Positions 1 to 8,846 of a stretch of DNA of 8,846 nucleotides are shown here, piece after piece (within the stretch, counting starts at the first letter, position 1; each line of letters starts with the position of its first letter). This DNA comes from Betaproteobacteria bacterium (GTDB lineage Bacteria; Pseudomonadota; Gammaproteobacteria; Burkholderiales; SG8-39): NCBI GenBank assembly GCA_005888925.1, contig VBCP01000210.1, positions 1 through 8,846 on the forward strand. The letters run 5' to 3'. The notes under the pieces are model-generated. The model searched no databases. It saw nothing but the letters and a program-made list of their open reading frames with translations, and was not told the DNA's origin. The position numbers and the translations under genes were made by a program.

Positions 1-947
1 AGCGGGCCTTTCCTTGTGAAGATCCACTTGGCGCCGATGCGAAGCTTCCCCCACAGGCTGCGCAGATCGTCGTTGGTGGTGATCGGCTTGGTGCACTTGT
101 ACATTAGGCGCAGCTGCAGATGATCCTGCAGGTTCTCGCCGACGCCGGGAAGGTCCGCAAGCACCGGAATGCCCAGCGACGCGAGAAGCGAGACGGGACC
201 GATACCTGAAAGCTGCAGGAGCTGCGGGCTTTGCAGCGCGCCGGCGCTGAGGATCACTTCGCGCGCGGCGCGGAACTCGCCCTTCTTGCTTTGCACGCCG
301 ACCGCGCGCTTGCCTTCAAAGAGGATCTTCGTGACATGCGCACCAGTCTCGACGCGTAGATTCGGACGCTGCGCCGCGGGACGAAGGTAAGCGGTGGTGC
401 TGGAAGAGCGCCAGCCGTTCCTGGTGAAGAGCTGGTAGTAGCCGACGCCTTCCTGGCGCTCACCGTTGAAGTCCCGATTCGTGGGGATGCCGAGCTCGTT
501 CGCGCCGGCAATGATGGCTTCGATCAATTCGTGCTTCTCGCCGATGTCCGAGACGGCGGTCAAGCTCTTGTCGAAGTACGGCAGGACCTCCCGCCAGTCC
601 CAGCCTTGGTTGCCGAGCGCCGCCCAGCGCTCGTAGTCCCCGGGCTGGCCGCGCACGTAGATGAGGCCGTTGATCGAGGACGAGCCGCCGAGGCCGCGGC
701 CGCGCGGCCAGTAGATGCGCCGCGCGTTCATCTGCGGCTCGGGGTCGGTGTAGAAGCCCCAGTTGTACACCGGGTGGAACATCGTTTTGCCATAGCCGAT
801 CGGCAGGTGAATCCAGATCGAGCGATCGCGCGGACCCGCTTCGAGCAGGACAACGCGGTGCCGGCCGCTCGCCGAGAGCCGGTTGGCGAGCACGCAGCCC
901 GCCGAGCCCGCGCCGACGATGACGTAATCGGCCTGCGAATTTCTCAA
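1..947 (-). CDS. GMC-family FAD-dependent oxidoreductase (choline dehydrogenase-like), C-terminus cut by window edge
   Basis: This is a flavoprotein of the glucose-methanol-choline family, which oxidises primary or secondary alcohols with FAD. Only the first 315 codons are present; the C-terminal substrate half, with the catalytic His, lies left of the window. Residues 8-16 (YVIVGAGSA) are the Rossmann FAD-binding GxGxxG, followed by LLEAGP at 34-39. GMC signature 1 is at about 83-100 (GRGLGGSSSINGLIYVRG) and signature 2 at about 236-251 (GALQSPQLLQLSGIGP). GVGENLQDH follows at 268-276. No in-frame ATG precedes the Rossmann motif. The best start is TTG at 947, giving MRNSQADYVIVGAG, with a weak AAAGA upstream. 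The frame is open further upstream, so the exact start is uncertain. The segment between PYF (123-125) and the RDFNG motif (158-162) is about 15 residues shorter than in E. coli BetA. The gene is divergent from the TRAP operon 75 bp away, so a shared substrate is plausible. The substrate is unknown. Confidence 0.93.
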   Translation of the reverse strand, partial: MRNSQADYVIVGAGSAGCVLANRLSASGRHRVVLLEAGPRDRSIWIHLPIGYGKTMFHPVYNWGFYTDPEPQMNARRIYWPRGRGLGGSSSINGLIYVRGQPGDYERWAALGNQGWDWREVLPYFDKSLTAVSDIGEKHELIEAIIAGANELGIPTNRDFNGERQEGVGYYQLFTRNGWRSSSTTAYLRPAAQRPNLRVETGAHVTKILFEGKRAVGVQSKKGEFRAAREVILSAGALQSPQLLQLSGIGPVSLLASLGIPVLADLPGVGENLQDHLQLRLMYKCTKPITTNDDLRSLWGKLRIGAKWIFTRKGP

Positions 948-1022
948 AAAACGGAATCTTTCATTGCAATGCGTCGGAAGCGGTATGCTACCTGCGGTAA
1001 GCCGATCCCCGAGGAGGAGCGA
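948..1022. promoter_or_regulatory. Divergent intergenic control region between GMC gene and TRAP operon
   Basis: These 75 bp must hold the start signals for both the leftward GMC gene and the rightward TRAP operon. A possible rightward -10 hexamer, TATGCT, lies at 984-989. A fair -35 (TTTCAT, 959-964) sits at a slightly long 19-bp spacing. An inverted repeat GGTA-TGC-TACC (982-992) overlaps this -10 and could be an operator. A strong purine-rich ribosome binding site (GAGGAGGAG, about 1011-1019) stands 3 bp before the dctP-type ATG. No convincing leftward promoter was seen. The promoter call rests on eye inspection only. Confidence 0.4.
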
Positions 1023-2120
1023 ATGAAACGGTTTTTCGTATTGATTGCGGCCGTGGCGGCGGCATCGCTGTTAGGCGATGCCGCCGCGCAGGTCAGCCGC
1101 ATGCGCATGCAGACTGCGGTTCCCGCCGCAGCAGACGAATTCAAGATGCTGCAGAAGTTCTCGCAGCGCGTCGATGCGATGACCAACGGGCGACTGAAGA
1201 TCGAGGTACTTCCCGACGGCGCGGTGGTCGGCGCGTTCGAGATCCTCGACGCGGTCGACAAGGGCCTGGTGGAATCGGGCTTCGCCTGGACGCACTACTG
1301 GTCGGGCAAGAGCCCCGCCGCCATGCTTTTCGGCTCGCCCTCCGGGGGCTCGGGACTCGGCATGGACCAGCTCGCCTGGGTCTCGTGGTTCCTCGAGGGC
1401 GGCGGCAAGGAGCTCTACCAGGAACTCTTCGAGAAGCAGCTCAAGGTGAACGTGGTCGGCTTCATCCTGCAGCCGGTCGGGCCGGAAGCGCTCGGCTGGT
1501 TCAAGCGGCCGATCCGCAACATGGAGGACTTCAAGACGCGCCGCTTCCGCACTCCGCCAGGAATCCCCGGGGCGATCTACAAGGAGATGGGCGTGACGGC
1601 GGTCGCGCTGCCGGGCGCGGAGATCATTCCGTCGGCCGAGCGCGGCGTGCTCGACGCCGCCGAGTGGTGCTGCCCCGTAACGGACCTCGCCTATGGCTTC
1701 CAGCGCGCGTTCAAGTATTACTACCTGCAGGGCCTGCACCAGAACACCGTGAACGGCGACGTCTATATCAACAAGACATTCTGGAACAACCTGCCGAAGG
1801 ACGTGCAGGCGATCTTCGAGGGCGCGGCGCTCGCCTCGCTGATGGAGTCGACCGCCTACCGCATCCGCGCCAACGCGCTCGCGCTGATCGAGCTGAAGAC
1901 CAAATATGGCGTGCAGGTCATGGAAACGCCGCCCGACTACTTCCCCGCTTTCATGGCCGCGGCGAGGAAGGTGATGGAGGCGAACGCGGCGAAGGACCCG
2001 TTCTTCAAAAAAGTGCTCGACTCGCAGGCCAAGTTTGCCAAGGACGTGGTGCCGTACTGGGTGAACATCCAGAAGCTCAACACCTCGGTGGCGGACGCCT
2101 ATCTCAAGGGCGCAAAGTAG
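1023..2120 (+). CDS. TRAP transporter periplasmic substrate-binding protein, DctP/TakP type
   Basis: This is the 365-residue periplasmic receptor of a tripartite (TRAP) transporter. It captures a small organic acid and hands it to the DctQ-DctM membrane pair encoded next. The ATG at 1023 is chosen because GAGGAGGAG precedes it and a clear Sec signal peptide follows (MKRFF, then a hydrophobic stretch to about residue 18, likely cleaved near AAA-Q at 22-23). The frame is open upstream to 531, but that part is antisense to the GMC gene. Arg176 in RRFRTPPGIPG (173-183) sits where the family's carboxylate-binding Arg lies. GAEIIPSAERGVLDAAEW (198-215) and the following DLAYGF...KYYY block match the TakP-like branch, in which Glu-Trp takes part in ligand/metal binding. 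Known members bind 2-oxoacids or lactate; the ligand here is not readable. First gene of the operon, followed by an intrinsic terminator. Confidence 0.95.
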   Translation: MKRFFVLIAAVAAASLLGDAAAQVSRMRMQTAVPAAADEFKMLQKFSQRVDAMTNGRLKIEVLPDGAVVGAFEILDAVDKGLVESGFAWTHYWSGKSPAAMLFGSPSGGSGLGMDQLAWVSWFLEGGGKELYQELFEKQLKVNVVGFILQPVGPEALGWFKRPIRNMEDFKTRRFRTPPGIPGAIYKEMGVTAVALPGAEIIPSAERGVLDAAEWCCPVTDLAYGFQRAFKYYYLQGLHQNTVNGDVYINKTFWNNLPKDVQAIFEGAALASLMESTAYRIRANALALIELKTKYGVQVMETPPDYFPAFMAAARKVMEANAAKDPFFKKVLDSQAKFAKDVVPYWVNIQKLNTSVADAYLKGAK

Positions 2121-2136
2121 CTTTTCCGGTGGTGGC

Positions 2137-2165
2137 AAAGAGGCGGCCTGGCCGCCTCTTTTTTT
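2137..2165 (+). terminator. Intrinsic terminator/attenuator between binding protein and membrane subunits
   Basis: A perfect stem AAAGAGGCGG (2137-2146) pairs with CCGCCTCTTT (2152-2161) across the loop CCTGG, and the arm runs into seven T residues (2159-2165). If the CC and GG of the loop also pair, the stem reaches 12 bp. It lies 16 bp after the binding-protein stop and 11 bp before the dctQ ATG. With no promoter evident between them, it most likely works as a partial terminator or 3' mRNA stabiliser, giving more binding protein than membrane subunits. Confidence 0.88.
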
Positions 2166-2176
2166 AGGGACAAGCG

Positions 2177-2738
2177 ATGACAGGCCTGGAGCGCGCGATC
2201 CGGATCATCGACGCGATCAGCCTATGGACCGGGCGCATCGTGGCGTGGCTCATCCTACCGCTCGTCGCGGCGATGACTTACGAGGTGGTGATTCGCTACG
2301 TATGGCAGCCGACGCAGTGGGCGTACGACACGAGCTACATGCTCTACGGCGCGATGTTCATGCTCGGCGCGGCGTACACGCTCTACCGCGGCGCTCATAT
2401 CCGCACCGATTTCCTGTACCAGAAGTGGCCGGTGCGCACGCAGGCGATCGTCGATGCGCTTTGCTACGTGTTCCTGTTCTTCCCCGGGATGGCGGTCTTT
2501 CTGTGGCTGGGCGGCGAATTCGCGTGGAGCTCGTGGCTGCGCGAGGAGCGCACGGTCGGCTCGAGCTGGATGCCGGTGATCTACCCGCTCAAGGCCGTGA
2601 TCCCAATCGCTTCGGCTTTGCTCATGCTGCAAGGCGTATCAGAGCTCCTCAAGTGCGTTTACGCGCTGCGCACCGGGCGCTGGCTGGTGATCCACAAGAC
2701 GCTGGAAGAACTAATGACGGTCATCCCCGAGGAGAAGC

Positions 2739-2749
<11 letters not shown>
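2177..2749 (+). CDS. TRAP transporter small membrane subunit, DctQ family
   Basis: This 190-residue inner-membrane protein partners the large DctM permease. It shows the four hydrophobic segments expected for DctQ, at about residues 20-42, 54-72, 90-112 and 134-155. Family hallmarks are YEVVIRYVWQPTQWAYD (35-51), the RGAHIRTDF loop (71-79), and SSWMPVIYPLKAVIP (129-143). Length is within the usual 160-200 range. The ATG at 2177 follows AGGGA (2166-2170) at a good spacing, just after the terminator hairpin. Its last 11 bp overlap the GTG start of dctM, so the two subunits are probably made in a coupled, near-equal ratio. The hydrophilic C-terminal tail (about 164-190) is rather long for the family. 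The family call is secure; the substrate is not known. Confidence 0.95.
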
Positions 2750-6474
<3,725 letters not shown>

Positions 6475-6500
6475 AGAAATCAGGGACAGACCACCATTTC
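6475..6500. repeat. Left copy of a GGGACAGACCAC repeat, inverted relative to the copy at 7135-7165
   Basis: The core CAGGGACAGACCAC (6481-6494) is repeated exactly, in inverted orientation, at 7146-7159. The core is enclosed by AGAAAT (6475-6480) and ATTTCT (6496-6501), which can pair, so the unit can fold as a small hairpin. It begins directly after the citrate synthase-like stop. Similar short GGGACAGAC-type sequences are, from general memory, scattered between genes in many proteobacteria; that is not verified here. It could act as a REP/MITE-like element end or a weak bidirectional terminator. Confidence 0.7.
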
Positions 6501-6527
6501 TGCGCACACCTTCAACCAGAGAATCAA

Positions 6528-6995
6528 TTACTTTGGGGGCTGAGGCATGGCCGACGAATGGTGATCCACGATCATCCAGTTTTTCCCCTTGTTGACGTAG
6601 GTGAAACTGTATCGGGCAGGCAAAGTCTTGGCTTCGCCATCCCTGACGAAGGAAAAGGTGTAGTACCCGGTATTGACCGCAGTGCTGCCGTAAATTCTGA
6701 TCAACTGCTCACCGAATGCAACTTTCAGCCCGGGAAGCGCTTTAAAGGCATTGACAAAATATTCGCGCAGGGCCGCCGGATTCGATCGCACCGTTGGAGA
6801 AAGCGTTCCCCAAAGCACGGCATCCTGTGCGTAAAAGGGAAGCACTTTGTCGGGATCGTTTTCTCCCAGCGCGGCTGCCCATTTAATTGAAGTGGCAGCG
6901 ACATCCTCCTGCGGTCCGGCCAGGGCGATTCCGCCCATCAGAAGCTGGCAGACGATGAGACTGGCGAGACACCTGCCTAAGAATGTTCTAATCAT
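6528..6995 (-). CDS. Exported NTF2-like protein, SgcJ/EcaC or CaMKII-association-domain type, function unknown
   Basis: This small secreted protein has 155 residues. Residues 1-26 form a signal peptide (MIRTFLGR, hydrophobic core to about 22, likely cleavage at ALA-GPQ), so it acts outside the cytoplasm. The rest fits the NTF2-like cone fold of the SgcJ/EcaC and CaMKII-AD group. It begins with a helix containing TSIKWAAALGENDPDKVLPFY, continues with YAQDAVLWGTLSPTVR and the LREYFVNAFKALPG helix, and then has alternating beta strands. It ends in the group's hallmark WMIVDHHSSAMP (140-151). The family is catalytically diverse, so no activity is assigned. The ATG at 6995 is chosen over an upstream in-frame TTG at 7016 because AAGGGAGG stands 5 bp before it. 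GC content is about 50-53%, well below the flanks. The gene has no operon partner and sits between inverted repeats, suggesting it arrived separately. Confidence 0.87.
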   Translation of the reverse strand: MIRTFLGRCLASLIVCQLLMGGIALAGPQEDVAATSIKWAAALGENDPDKVLPFYAQDAVLWGTLSPTVRSNPAALREYFVNAFKALPGLKVAFGEQLIRIYGSTAVNTGYYTFSFVRDGEAKTLPARYSFTYVNKGKNWMIVDHHSSAMPQPPK

Positions 6996-7162
6996 GGTTC
7001 CTCCCTTCGTAACCAAACGCGGACGTGTATGGATACATTAGAACCGCGTTCCACGAAGCCTACTGCCACAGACATCGCGCAGGCAAGGCAGCCGCTATTA
7101 GAGCGGAAGTGACCGCTTTGGGCTTTTCCCGATCAACAAAGAAACGTGGTCTGTCCCTGTTT
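6996..7162 (-). promoter_or_regulatory. Upstream region of the NTF2-like gene with small palindrome
   Basis: This AT-richer stretch must carry the start signals for the NTF2-like gene. A strong ribosome binding site (AAGGGAGG on the minus strand, about 7000-7007) is clear. An inverted repeat TGTAT-GG-ATACA (7026-7037) lies about 30 bp before the start codon and could overlap a promoter or be an operator. A second small hairpin, AGCGG/CCGCT, is at 7102-7117. No convincing -35/-10 pair was found and no additional gene is visible. Confidence 0.35.
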
Positions 7163-7165
7163 TTA
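7135..7165. repeat. Right copy of the GGGACAGACCAC repeat
   Basis: GTGGTCTGTCCCTG (7146-7159) is the exact reverse complement of the 14-bp core at 6481-6494. Here too the core lies between short pairing arms (AAAC before, GTTT after). The right end runs into the TAA stop of the phosphate acetyltransferase gene (7163-7165). Together the two copies enclose the low-GC segment with the NTF2-like gene. No target-site duplication is evident outside them. Confidence 0.7.
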
Positions 7166-8036
7166 GACCTGGGCTGAGAGCACTGTAGCGGTGGCGACGA
7201 TGTCGTCCACGCTCGCGGCGCGCGAAAGGTCGCTGATCGGCCGCGCGAAGCCTTGCAGCACCGGGCCGATGGCGCGCGCGCCGGCGAGATGCTGGGTGAG
7301 CTTGTAGGCGATATTGCCGGCGTCGAGGTCGGGAAACACCAGCACATTGGCGCGCCCCGCGACCGCGTTTTCTCCTTTCACTTTGGTTTTTGCAATGGAT
7401 TCAACCAAAGCAGCATCGGCCTGCAGCTCGCCGTCGATTGCAAGCTGAGGCGAGCGTTGGCGGGCGATTTCGACCGCGCGGACTATTTTCTCGACCCGCG
7501 GATGCCGGGCGCTGCCCTTGGTAGAGAAAGAAAGCAGCGCAACGCGAGGCTCGTCCTCGAGCAGCGCGCGGTAGCTCGCCGCCGAGGCGAGCGCGATGTC
7601 GGCGAGCATCTCGGCATCGGGCTCGGCATTTACCGCACAGTCGGCATAGAGAAGAACTCTTTCTTTCAGAACCATGAGAAAAAAGCTGGAAGGCGTGCGG
7701 GTGCCTGGAGCAAGCCCGATGGTCATCAAGCCGGCTTCGATGACGCGCGCGCTCGGGTTCGCGACCCCGGCGAGCATCGCGTCGGCGTCGCCCGCCTTGA
7801 CCATCATCCCGGCGTGCAGCAGGGGCTTGCGCACCGCGCGCTGCGCGATCTTCCGGTTGCCGGGATACAGCTCCGCATAGGCATCGAGCCGGGGGTTTGC
7901 ATCCGGATCGACGGGGAGGATCGGCTCGGCGAGGCCCTCGTCCTTCAGCCTGCGCGCCGCCTCGAGGATGCGCTCATCGCCGACTTCTGGCAGCACGATG
8001 CGCCGCCGCTGCCGGCGTGCCCGCTCGAACAGCCGC

Positions 8037-8050
<14 letters not shown>
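7163..8050 (-). CDS. Phosphate acetyltransferase (PTA/PTB family), compact form
   Basis: The enzyme interconverts acetyl-CoA plus phosphate with acetyl-phosphate plus CoA in the cytoplasm; a related acyl group is possible. It has 295 residues, shorter than the usual 320-335. Family marks in order are [17 protein letters not shown] (16-32), [16 protein letters not shown] (85-100), the [11 protein letters not shown] motif (174-184), [17 protein letters not shown] (235-251) and [20 protein letters not shown] (261-280). Ser276, Arg277 and Asp283 match the Ser309/Arg310/Asp316 catalytic set of Methanosarcina thermophila Pta. The shortening falls near residues 40-70, away from the active site. The start is GTG at 8050, overlapping the stop of the upstream molybdenum-enzyme gene by 14 bp, so it is probably translationally coupled; no strong ribosome binding site is seen. 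Pta next to a molybdenum hydroxylase is not a standard pair. Phosphate butyryltransferase is a less likely alternative. Confidence 0.92.

Positions 8051-8846
<796 letters not shown>

Noticed and set aside
531..1022. Upstream in-frame extension of the TRAP binding-protein reading frame
   Set aside because: It lies antisense to the GMC gene, has biased composition, and would bury the signal peptide. The ATG at 1023 has a strong ribosome binding site and signal peptide.
1071..2138. 355-codon minus-strand open frame opposite the binding-protein gene
   Set aside because: Its composition (rich in Arg, His, Leu, Glu) is that of a high-GC shadow frame with no recognisable domain, fully covered by a confident gene on the other strand.
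6475..6527. Intrinsic terminator after the citrate synthase-like gene
   Set aside because: Only the weak AGAAAT/ATTTCT arms with a 15-base loop are present, without a T-run, so it is listed as part of a repeat rather than as a terminator.
6558..6890. 110-codon plus-strand open frame opposite the NTF2-like gene
   Set aside because: It has no signal peptide or recognisable domain, while the minus-strand frame has a signal peptide, a strong ribosome binding site and the HHSS motif.

Overview
The window is high-GC, densely packed bacterial DNA with one low-GC insert. GC content, TRAP transporters, GMC, molybdenum-hydroxylase and HisD-like catabolic genes suggest a soil or water proteobacterium, perhaps a betaproteobacterium. 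That assignment is inference; there is no rRNA or phylogenetic marker here. It looks like accessory catabolic territory: every gene is a transporter or metabolic enzyme, except one small exported protein of unknown role.

Layout. (1) Positions 1-947, minus strand: the N-terminal 315 residues of a GMC-family FAD oxidoreductase that runs off the left edge and appears to start at TTG. (2) Positions 948-1022: a divergent control region with a small inverted repeat. (3) Positions 1023-6474, plus strand: a tight five-gene operon. It contains a DctP/TakP-type TRAP binding protein, a strong intrinsic terminator (2137-2165), the DctQ and DctM membrane subunits, a HisD-family dehydrogenase and a short-form citrate synthase-type enzyme. 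The last four genes overlap by 11, 1 and 4 bp, so they are probably translationally coupled. (4) Positions 6475-7165: a segment of about 50-53% GC (flanks about 65-70%) carrying one exported NTF2-like (SgcJ/CaMKII-AD type) protein on the minus strand. It is bounded by two inverted copies of a 14-bp repeat. (5) Positions 7163-8846, minus strand: the C-terminal part of a xanthine dehydrogenase/CoxL-type molybdopterin subunit, cut by the right edge, whose stop overlaps the start of a compact phosphate acetyltransferase by 14 bp.

How the genes may work together. The TRAP system should import a carboxylate-type (possibly 2-oxoacid, hydroxyacid or sulfonate) substrate using an ion gradient. The HisD-like enzyme keeps all the zinc and catalytic positions of histidinol dehydrogenase, but it sits with a transporter rather than with histidine-biosynthesis genes. 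This resembles HpsN, the HisD paralogue that oxidises 2,3-dihydroxypropane-1-sulfonate. The citrate synthase-like enzyme could condense an acyl-CoA with an oxoacid from that pathway, and the divergent GMC enzyme could supply another alcohol oxidation. No sulfonate C-S lyase (SuyAB, CuyA, Xsc) lies in the window, so the substrate cannot be named. The molybdenum enzyme plus Pta pair is probably a separate transcription unit.
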